Shown here piece after piece: positions 1 to 5,709 of a stretch of DNA of 8,480 bases. This stretch comes from Comamonadaceae bacterium. Lineage in GTDB: Bacteria; Pseudomonadota; Gammaproteobacteria; Burkholderiales; Burkholderiaceae_C. The notes under the pieces were generated by a model. It was not told where the DNA came from and searched no databases. It saw only the letters and a program-made list of their open reading frames with translations. A program made the position numbers and the translations under genes. Positions within the stretch are counted from its first letter, which is position 1. Every line of letters starts with the position of its first letter. The stretch is from positions 1 to 8,480 of the forward strand of contig CANIRI010000084.1 of the NCBI GenBank assembly GCA_947469815.1. Reading direction: 5' to 3'.

Positions 1-1298
1 GTTTCTTCGATAAAGCCCATGCCGCCGTGCACCTGCACAGCAAGAGAGGTGACCTCCAGGCTCATCTCGGTGCTGAAGCCTTTGACCAGCGGAACCATGA
101 ATTCATAAAAGCTGTTGTTCGCCTTGCGGGTCTCTGCGTCGGGATGGTGGTGGGCCACATCAAAGGCACTGGCTGCGGCGCTGGCCATAGCCCGGCAGCC
201 TTCGGTGTAGGCGCGCATGGTCATCAGCATGCGGCGCACATCGGGGTGGTGGATGATGGGCGCGCTGGTGTTCATGGAGCCGTCCACCGGGCGGCTTTGC
301 ACCCGCTCACGGGCAAACGTTACCGCTTTTTGATACGCCCGGTCGGCCACCGCAATACCTTGAATACCCACCGCAAAGCGGGCGGCGTTCATCATGATGA
401 ACATGTACTCCAAGCCCCGGTTTTCCTCGCCCACCAGATAGCCCACCGCACCGGCACCCGCCTTGTCCGCCACACTGCCCGCCAAACCATCGCCGTATTG
501 CAGCACCGCAGTCGGGCTGGCTTTAATGCCCAGCTTGTGTTCGATGCTGACGCACTGCACATCGTTGCGCGCGCCCAGGCTGCCGTTGGCATTCACCAGC
601 ACCTTGGGCACCACAAACAGGCTGATGCCCTTGATGCCTTCGGGCGCACCCTGCGCCCGCGCCAGCACAAGATGGACGATGTTCTCGGCCATGTCGTGCT
701 CGCCCCAGGTGATGTAAATCTTGGTACCGAAAACCTTGTAGCTGCCATCGGACTGCGGTTCGGCGCGGGTGCGCACAAGCGATAGGTCGCTGCCGGCCTG
801 CGGCTCGGTCAGGTTCATGGTTCCGGTCCAGGTACCGGCGACCAGTTTTTCAAGGTAGGTGGCTTTGAGTTCGTCAGAACCGGCAGTGAGCAGGGCTTCA
901 ATCGCGCCATCGCTGAGTAATGGGCAGAGCGAAAAGCTCAGGCTTGCCGCGTTCAGCATCTCGTTGCACGCCGCGCCGATGACCCGCGGCAGCCCTTGCC
1001 CACCCCATTCGGCCGCATGCTGCAAGCCCTGCCAGCCGCCTTCGACAAACTGCTCAAAAGCCTGCTTGAAACCGGGGGCCGCGGTGACCACACCGTGGCT
1101 CCATGTGCTGGGATGGATGTCACCCTGCCAATTCAGCGGGGCCACGACGTCGCGGGCGAATTTGGCGGACTCTGCAAGAACCGCCTGCGCGGTCTCCAGC
1201 GTGGCGTCTTCAAAACCGGGAAGTTGGGCGATCTGGTCGATACGGGCGATGTGTTCCAAGTCGAACAACATGTCCTTCACGGGAGCGGAATAACTCAT
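1..1298 (-). CDS. Large acyl-CoA dehydrogenase, DmdC-type; C-terminus cut by window edge
   Basis: FAD-dependent acyl-CoA dehydrogenase, which introduces an alpha,beta double bond into an acyl-CoA and hands electrons to ETF. The visible 432 residues start with the short N-terminal extension typical of the roughly 600-residue subfamily (SYSAPVKDMLFDLEHI, residues 2-17). The flavin and substrate region follows (MNLTEPQAGSD, 161-171; TKIYITWGEHD, 192-202), then the helical domain (ENRGLEYMFIMMNAAR, 292-307). The last visible motif is HGGMGFIEE (424-432), where this subfamily carries its catalytic glutamate, so E431 or E432 is the candidate base. About 160 further residues, including the family's extra C-terminal domain, should lie beyond position 1. 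The ATG at 1298 is chosen because GGAGA lies just upstream (1306-1302). It follows etfA by 55 bases on the same strand, so EtfAB is the likely acceptor. The acyl substrate cannot be told from sequence; an MMPA-CoA dehydrogenase role (DmdC) is possible but not shown. Confidence 0.93.
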   Translation of the reverse strand, partial: MSYSAPVKDMLFDLEHIARIDQIAQLPGFEDATLETAQAVLAESAKFARDVVAPLNWQGDIHPSTWSHGVVTAAPGFKQAFEQFVEGGWQGLQHAAEWGGQGLPRVIGAACNEMLNAASLSFSLCPLLSDGAIEALLTAGSDELKATYLEKLVAGTWTGTMNLTEPQAGSDLSLVRTRAEPQSDGSYKVFGTKIYITWGEHDMAENIVHLVLARAQGAPEGIKGISLFVVPKVLVNANGSLGARNDVQCVSIEHKLGIKASPTAVLQYGDGLAGSVADKAGAGAVGYLVGEENRGLEYMFIMMNAARFAVGIQGIAVADRAYQKAVTFARERVQSRPVDGSMNTSAPIIHHPDVRRMLMTMRAYTEGCRAMASAAASAFDVAHHHPDAETRKANNSFYEFMVPLVKGFSTEMSLEVTSLAVQVHGGMGFIEE

Positions 1299-1312
1299 AA
1301 GTCTCCTGCGCT

Positions 1313-1345
1313 AAAAAATATCGAGGCGGCAGCGGCCACCCGCCC
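1313..1345 (-). terminator. Hairpin plus T-run between etfA and the acyl-CoA dehydrogenase (possible attenuator)
   Basis: On the minus strand, GGCGG (1344-1340) can pair with CCGCC (1329-1325) around a 10-base GC-rich loop, with one extra G-U pair outside. Six bases later comes a run of six T (1318-1313). This resembles an intrinsic terminator. However, the stem is short, the T-run is offset, and the downstream gene starts only 15 bases further on. If active, it would lower dehydrogenase expression relative to etfBA rather than end the operon. The alternative is chance structure in GC-rich DNA. Confidence 0.35.
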
Positions 1346-1353
1346 GGCGCAGC

Positions 1354-2286
1354 TTACAGCGCTTGGACCATCTCGGGCACTGCGGTGAACAGGTCGGCTT
1401 CCAAGCCGTAATCGGCCACGCTGAAGATGGGGGCTTCTATGTCTTTGTTGATGGCAACAATGACTTTGCTGTCTTTCATGCCGGCCAAATGCTGGATAGC
1501 GCCGCTGATGCCGCAAGCGATATAGAGTTGGGGCGCGACGATCTTGCCGGTCTGTCCAACCTGCCAGTCGTTGGGCGCGTACCCGGCGTCGACCGCAGCG
1601 CGGCTGGCACCCATGGCCGCACCCAGCTTGTCGGCTAAGGGCGTCATGATTTCCATGAATTTTTCGTTGCTGCCCAGGGCGCGCCCGCCCGACACAATGA
1701 TCTTGGCAGCGGTCAATTCGGGGCGGTCGTTGCGGGCGATTTCAGAACCCAGAAAATGCACTTCGGCGCTGGCGGCCTGCGCGGGCACGGTGTCCACGGT
1801 GGCGCTGCCGCCCGACGCTGCAGCCGGGTCAAAGGCCGTGGTGCGCACAGTCAGCACTTTGGTGGCGTCCAGGCTTTGCACGGTGGCAATCGCGTTGCCC
1901 GCATAAATCGGGCGCTCAAAGGTGTCTGCGGCCAACACTTTGGTGATGTCGGAGACCTGGGCCACATCGAGCTTGGCGGCAACCCGCGGCGCGATATTTT
2001 TGCCATAGGCCGTGGCGGGGAAAAGAATGTGGCTGTAGCCTGCGGCCAGCGCCAGCACCTGCGCGGCCACGTTCTCGGCCAGGCCGTGGCCCAGGCTGTC
2101 GTGGTCCACATGGATGACCTTGCCCACACCAGCAATCTGCGCACCCGCAGACGCAGCGGCAGCGGCGTCGTGGCCGGCTACCAGCAGGTGCACATCGCCA
2201 CCGCATGCCAGGGCCGCGCTGATGGTGTTGAGGGTCGAGGGCTTGATGCTGCTGTTGTCGTGTTCAGCGATGACGAGGGAGCTCAT
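1354..2286 (-). CDS. etfA: Electron transfer flavoprotein subunit alpha (EtfA/FixB)
   Basis: Alpha subunit of the soluble EtfAB heterodimer, which carries FAD and moves electrons from acyl-CoA dehydrogenases to ETF:quinone oxidoreductase. At 310 residues it has the usual family length. The N-terminal half is the Rossmann-like domain shared with EtfB ([10 protein letters not shown] onwards). The C-terminal FAD domain shows the expected motifs in order: SGGRALGS (199-206), [11 protein letters not shown] (226-236), QVGQTGK (242-248), [16 protein letters not shown] (255-270) and [16 protein letters not shown] (279-294). The ATG at 2286 is preceded by AAGGA at a good distance and lies 19 bases after the etfB stop, so the two subunits are almost certainly co-transcribed. 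The gene is intact with no missing motif. It looks like a housekeeping beta-oxidation ETF rather than a nitrogen-fixation FixB, since no fixC or fixX lies nearby. That distinction is an inference from context. Confidence 0.97.
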   Translation of the reverse strand: MSSLVIAEHDNSSIKPSTLNTISAALACGGDVHLLVAGHDAAAAASAGAQIAGVGKVIHVDHDSLGHGLAENVAAQVLALAAGYSHILFPATAYGKNIAPRVAAKLDVAQVSDITKVLAADTFERPIYAGNAIATVQSLDATKVLTVRTTAFDPAAASGGSATVDTVPAQAASAEVHFLGSEIARNDRPELTAAKIIVSGGRALGSNEKFMEIMTPLADKLGAAMGASRAAVDAGYAPNDWQVGQTGKIVAPQLYIACGISGAIQHLAGMKDSKVIVAINKDIEAPIFSVADYGLEADLFTAVPEMVQAL

Positions 2287-2305
2287 GGGTGTCCTTGCAG
2301 GCGAA

Positions 2306-3055
2306 TTAAATGACTTTGGCTTCGTTTTTCAGCTTGTCGATCAAGGCGGCCACATTGGCCACTTTGATACCGGCTGCACGGGCGGGTGGCTCTACTACTT
2401 TGATCGTCTTGATGCGGGGCGTCGTGTCCACGCCCAAATCGGCCGGGCTCATGGTGTCGAGCTGCTTTTTCTTGGCCTTCATGATGTTGGGCAGGGTGAC
2501 GTAGCGCGGCTCATTCAAGCGCAGGTCGGTGGTGATGATGGCGGGCAAGCTCAGGTGCAAGGTCTCGGACCCACCGTCGACTTCGCGGATGACCTTCACT
2601 TTGCCGTCCGCCACTTCAACCTTGCTGGCAAACGTGGCTTGCGGGCGATCGGTCAGGGCGGCGAGCATCTGGCCGGTCTGGTTGCAGTCGTCATCAATCG
2701 CCTGCTTGCCCAGAATCACCAGGCCGACTTGCTCTTTGTCCATCAAGGCTTTGATGATTTTGGCCACTGCCAGCGGCTGCAGTTCGTCATCGGTTTGCAC
2801 CAGCACGGCGCGGTCTGCTCCAATGGCCATGGCGGTGCGCAGGGTCTCAGAGCAGGCGGCCGGGCCGCAGGACACGGCGATGACTTCGGTGGCCACGCCC
2901 TTTTCTTTCAGGCGCATCGCCTCTTCGATAGCGATTTCGTCAAACGGGTTCATGCTCATCTTGACGTTGGCAATGTCCACGCCGCTGCCGTCGCTTTTGA
3001 CGCGCACTTTGACGTTGTAGTCCACCACGCGCTTGACCGGAACCAAAATCTTCAT
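2306..3055 (-). CDS. etfB: Electron transfer flavoprotein subunit beta (EtfB/FixA)
   Basis: Beta subunit of EtfAB. It binds AMP structurally and carries the recognition loop that docks onto partner dehydrogenases. Its 249 residues match the family length. The N-terminus [19 protein letters not shown] and the segment [19 protein letters not shown] (35-53) are highly typical. [17 protein letters not shown] (117-133) is the nucleotide-binding stretch. The ETF-beta signature spans about 155-197, from VIREVDGG to [10 protein letters not shown], the latter belonging to the docking loop. The ATG at 3055 has GGAG five bases upstream. The gene heads the etfB-etfA-dehydrogenase unit; the 112-base gap to the mechanosensitive channel gene upstream is large enough to hold its own promoter. 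No anomalies are visible. Confidence 0.97.
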   Translation of the reverse strand: MKILVPVKRVVDYNVKVRVKSDGSGVDIANVKMSMNPFDEIAIEEAMRLKEKGVATEVIAVSCGPAACSETLRTAMAIGADRAVLVQTDDELQPLAVAKIIKALMDKEQVGLVILGKQAIDDDCNQTGQMLAALTDRPQATFASKVEVADGKVKVIREVDGGSETLHLSLPAIITTDLRLNEPRYVTLPNIMKAKKKQLDTMSPADLGVDTTPRIKTIKVVEPPARAAGIKVANVAALIDKLKNEAKVI

Positions 3056-3090
3056 GAAAACTCCAATAACTGTGGGTAATCTGCAGCCCG

Positions 3091-3119
3091 AAAGTGGAGA
3101 TTTTCAGGGGCAACGTCAA
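3091..3119 (-). promoter_or_regulatory. Weak candidate sigma-70 promoter for etfBA
   Basis: On the minus strand, TTGACG (3119-3114) matches five of six positions of the -35 consensus. A 17-base spacer leads to CACTTT (3096-3091), a poor -10 match. It lies in the only sizeable gap of the window and would give a leader of about 30 bases before etfB. A second -10-like hexamer, TAGAAT (3131-3126), lacks a suitable -35. The evidence is positional and partial. Confidence 0.25.
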
Positions 3120-3132
3120 CCACGCATTCTAT

Positions 3133-3155
3133 GCGGGCGACCATTGTTTGCCCGC
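3133..3155 (-). terminator. Hairpin downstream of the MscS-family gene
   Basis: GCGGGC (3133-3138) and GCCCGC (3150-3155) form a perfect 6-bp inverted repeat. It can be extended inward by a G-U and an A-U pair, leaving a 7-base loop. It begins 12 bases past the channel stop codon and would suit an mRNA end for that gene. No T-run follows on the minus strand (ATAGAATG instead), so a classical intrinsic terminator is not supported. Confidence 0.3.
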
Positions 3156-3167
3156 TGGCGAACCGCC

Positions 3168-4460
3168 CTAGCGTGGCACCAGGGAGACCGAGGCGGGTGT
3201 GGCCAGGGCGATGCCCTGCGCGCGCAGGCCCTGCAAAGCGGCCAGCAGGATGTCGGATTTGAGGTTGCCCTGGCCCTGCTCCAGGTCCTCAATCCAATAA
3301 TTCAAAGTGAATTCCATGCCCCCCTGGCCCAGGCTGGACAAAAGCACCACCGGGGCGGGATCGATTAGCACACGCGGCTGGGCCGTCAGCGCTTGCAGCA
3401 ACACGTCCATCACCAACTCGGGGGCGGCCGCGTGCTCCACCACAATCGTGCAGGTTTGCACAACGCGCCGGTCTGCCAGGGACCAGTTCTCCACCCGCTG
3501 GCTCAACAACAACTCGTTAGGCACCAAAGACTCCTGTCCGCCCTGCGAACGGATCACGGTGAAGCGGGCGTTGATTTCGCGCACCTCGCCCTCAAAGCTG
3601 TCCACACGCACATGGTCCCCGATGCGGATGCTGCGCTCGGTCAGGATCACAAAACCGCTGATGTAATTGGCCGCCAGCTTTTGCAAGCCCAGTCCGATAC
3701 CCACACCAATCGCACCACCGAGAACCGACAAGGCGGTCAGGTCGATGCCGATGGCCGACAAGGCCAGCATCAGGCCCACAAACACCAGCAAAGCGCGGGT
3801 GGCATTGCTAGCCGCTTTGCGCAAGGACAACTCGCTACCGGTGGCCGAGCGCAGCAAGCGCGCCTCGATGCCGGAGGACAACCACAAGGTCAACACCATC
3901 ACCGCGACGGCGGTCAACACGCCCTCGATCACGGTGCGCAGCGTCAGCGTGGAACGACCCACCTTCCAACCGATGGTGTCAAGCTCGTTCATCAGTGCCG
4001 GCAAAAGCCCGCTGATCCACAGCGCAAAAGCCAGCCACACAACCCAAGAAACCGTGTGCTCCAGCGCCCGCGCCCAGCTGGAGCGCGTGAAAGCAATTTG
4101 CAGAACTTTGACGGTGAGGCGAATCAGCGCCAGCGCCATGAAAATCGGCAGAACCAGCTGGAACAAGGCCAGCGGAATCGCCTTCGCCAGACCCAGCCGC
4201 GCCAGCTCCGCGAGGCACAGGACCAGCACCGGAAACAAAGCGCCATCAATATCGTGCGCGCCAAACAGCACCGATCGGCTGGCGTCGAAATCGGTGCTGG
4301 TGAAACGCTGTCGCATCGCCCGCACCAGCCAGCCGCTGAGCACCCAACAGGCAAGCAGCGCAGCCACTTCCCAGGCCACCGATATTTGCAAAAAAACGTT
4401 GAGCCAACTACCCAGGTCATCCAAGGGCAGCGGCGAGGGCGCATCAAACCAGTTCTTCAT
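3168..4460 (-). CDS. MscS-family mechanosensitive ion channel
   Basis: Inner-membrane channel that opens under membrane tension, normally to release solutes during hypo-osmotic shock. The protein has 430 residues, longer than the roughly 285 of E. coli MscS. Hydrophobic segments lie at about 20-46, 73-90, 97-121, 134-155, 178-197 and 219-236, followed by the pore helix at about 240-265. The MscS hallmark is clear: LSVLGGAIGVGIGLGLQKLA (244-263), rich in Gly and Ala, then NYISGFVILTERSIRIGDHV (264-283) leading into the beta domain (GEVREINARFTVIR, 291-304). The segment SLVPNELLLSQRVENWS (311-327) is also typical. The extra N-terminal helices mark a medium-size MscS homologue of no fixed subtype. 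The ATG at 4460 has only a weak AGG upstream. The gene lies 112 bases before etfB on the same strand and diverges from mltB after 32 bases. Channel function is secure; gating properties and physiological trigger are unknown. Confidence 0.93.
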   Translation of the reverse strand: MKNWFDAPSPLPLDDLGSWLNVFLQISVAWEVAALLACWVLSGWLVRAMRQRFTSTDFDASRSVLFGAHDIDGALFPVLVLCLAELARLGLAKAIPLALFQLVLPIFMALALIRLTVKVLQIAFTRSSWARALEHTVSWVVWLAFALWISGLLPALMNELDTIGWKVGRSTLTLRTVIEGVLTAVAVMVLTLWLSSGIEARLLRSATGSELSLRKAASNATRALLVFVGLMLALSAIGIDLTALSVLGGAIGVGIGLGLQKLAANYISGFVILTERSIRIGDHVRVDSFEGEVREINARFTVIRSQGGQESLVPNELLLSQRVENWSLADRRVVQTCTIVVEHAAAPELVMDVLLQALTAQPRVLIDPAPVVLLSSLGQGGMEFTLNYWIEDLEQGQGNLKSDILLAALQGLRAQGIALATPASVSLVPR

Positions 4461-4492
4461 AGCGCGCCTATCCTATTGCATACACTGGCACC
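4461..4492. other. 32-base divergent spacer between the channel gene and mltB
   Basis: This spacer must carry or overlap the 5' ends of two divergent genes. On the plus strand, TATCCT (4469-4474) and TACACT (4481-4486) are the only -10-like hexamers, and neither has a good -35 at the right distance. No Shine-Dalgarno sequence precedes the mltB ATG. Promoter elements probably extend into both coding regions. I cannot name a confident promoter here. Confidence 0.3.
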
Positions 4493-5683
4493 ATGCTGCT
4501 AGCCACTTTTGTCTTACGTCACCACCTGCGCCCCCTGCGCCATATCGCCCGCCTTCTCACCGCTGTACTGGCATTGGCCTTGGCACCCGGACTGGGCGCG
4601 CAGCCTCCTAAAAAACAGAACCATGCGCCCAAAAAAGCGGTGCAGGTTTCGCCCAAGAAGAAGCCCGCCGCCAAGGTCGCCCCAAAGCGCCCGAAGAAAA
4701 AACAGGTGGCGCAGGTGGTCACCTATGCCCACAACCCGGTGGCTCTGCAAGCCGCCAAGTCGATAGCCCAGGCACGGCAGCTGGATCCGGCCTGGGTCAG
4801 CCAGAGCATCGCGCAGGCCCGCTTCCTGCCCGGTGTGGTGCGCGCCGTGACGCCGCCCGCGCAGCCCGGCAGCCGCGACTGGGCCGCGTACCGGGCGCGG
4901 GTGATGACGCCACAACGCATCGAAGCCGGTGCCGCCTTCATGCGCACGCATGCGGCAACGCTGGCACGCGCCGAAGCGCAGTACGGCGTGCCGCCCTCCA
5001 TCGTGGCCGGAATCTTGGGCGTGGAAACGATTTACGGACGCAATATGGGCCAGTACCGGGTGCTGGACGCGCTGGCCACGCTGGCCTTTGACTTCCCCGA
5101 TAGCCACCCGAAAAAAGCCCAGCGCCAGGCCTATTTTCTGACCGAGTTGGAGGCATTTTTTGCCTTTTGCCATAGCAATGGCTATGACCCGTTGACGCTT
5201 CGCGGCAGCTATGCCGGTGCCATGGGTATGGGGCAGTTCATGCCCTCAAGCTGGCTGCAATACGCAGTGGACTTTGATGGCTCGGGCCACATCGATTTGT
5301 TCCACTCAACGGCCGATGCCATCGGCTCCATTGCGCACTATTTTTCTGTCTTTCAGTGGAAGCGCGGCATGCCTACGCATTACGCGCTTGCCGCTGACGC
5401 CCTGCCCGCCGATCTGGCCGCGCTGCTGGAGCCCGACATCCTGCCCAGCTTCACGCCGCAGCAACTCGAAGACCGCGGTGTGGTGCTGAGCGCTGCTGCG
5501 CGCAACCATGCGGGGCTGCTCGCGCTGGTGGCACTGCCCATGGGGGAATCGGCCGCGCCGCACTATGTGCTGGGCACCGACAATTTTTACGCGATCACCC
5601 GCTACAACTGGAGCAGCCAGTACGCCATGGCGGTCATCGACTTGGCCCAGGCCATCGAAGCCGCCGCGCAAACCCAGCCCTGA
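4493..5683 (+). CDS. mltB: Lytic murein transglycosylase, MltB/Slt35 family
   Basis: Periplasmic enzyme that cleaves the MurNAc-GlcNAc bond of peptidoglycan to give 1,6-anhydroMurNAc ends, acting in wall turnover. The 396 residues begin with a signal peptide: basic n-region to R20, hydrophobic LLTAVLALALAPGLGA (21-36), likely cut before Q37. There is no lipobox cysteine, so unlike E. coli MltB it should be soluble. Residues 40-70 form a linker with 12 Lys. The catalytic domain shows GVPPSIVAGILGVETIYGRN (165-184), with E178 as the expected catalytic acid. GSYAGAMGMGQFMPSSW (238-254) and an EF-hand-like DFDGSGHIDLF (260-270), matching the calcium site of Slt35, follow. The terminal NFYAITRYNWSSQYAMAVIDLA (364-385) is also conserved. 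The ATG at 4493 is the only sensible start, since an in-frame stop (4460-4462) lies upstream and no GTG or ATG follows before the signal peptide. It converges on comEC. Confidence 0.95.
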   Translation: MLLATFVLRHHLRPLRHIARLLTAVLALALAPGLGAQPPKKQNHAPKKAVQVSPKKKPAAKVAPKRPKKKQVAQVVTYAHNPVALQAAKSIAQARQLDPAWVSQSIAQARFLPGVVRAVTPPAQPGSRDWAAYRARVMTPQRIEAGAAFMRTHAATLARAEAQYGVPPSIVAGILGVETIYGRNMGQYRVLDALATLAFDFPDSHPKKAQRQAYFLTELEAFFAFCHSNGYDPLTLRGSYAGAMGMGQFMPSSWLQYAVDFDGSGHIDLFHSTADAIGSIAHYFSVFQWKRGMPTHYALAADALPADLAALLEPDILPSFTPQQLEDRGVVLSAAARNHAGLLALVALPMGESAAPHYVLGTDNFYAITRYNWSSQYAMAVIDLAQAIEAAAQTQP

Positions 5684-5709
5684 GTCGGTGACAGCTTCAG
5701 GGCGGCTGG
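5674..5709. terminator. Imperfect inverted repeat containing both convergent stop codons (mltB/comEC)
   Basis: CCAGCCCTGA (5674-5683) pairs with TCAGGGCGGCTGG (5697-5709) through 10 base pairs, with a 3-base CGG bulge on the right arm and a 13-base loop. The mltB stop lies at the inner end of the left arm and the comEC stop at the inner end of the right arm. Position and symmetry fit a bidirectional mRNA-end hairpin. There is no T-run on either side, so Rho-independent termination is not shown. Confidence 0.4.

Noticed and set aside
27..785. Plus-strand open frame (252 codons) opposite the acyl-CoA dehydrogenase
   Set aside because: It is His/Ala/Gly-rich and without motifs. The minus strand gives a continuous dehydrogenase over the whole stretch.
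2287..2305. Regulatory element between etfB and etfA
   Set aside because: The 19-base gap holds only a ribosome binding site (AAGGA). No room or structure remains for a separate signal.
2114..3079. Plus-strand open frame (321 codons) opposite etfB and the etfA start
   Set aside because: It has low-complexity His/Gly/Val composition and no motif, and covers a well-supported etfB/etfA junction. It is an antisense shadow in GC-rich DNA.
3393..4502. Long plus-strand open frame (369 codons) opposite the mechanosensitive channel gene, and an overlapping one at 3667-4611
   Set aside because: The translation is Gln/His/Arg-rich with no domain. This is what results from reading CTG leucine codons of a membrane protein in antisense (CAG). 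The channel on the other strand has clear family motifs.
4514..5173. Minus-strand open frame (219 codons) opposite mltB
   Set aside because: It has no recognisable domain, and the plus strand holds the MltB signal peptide and catalytic motif.
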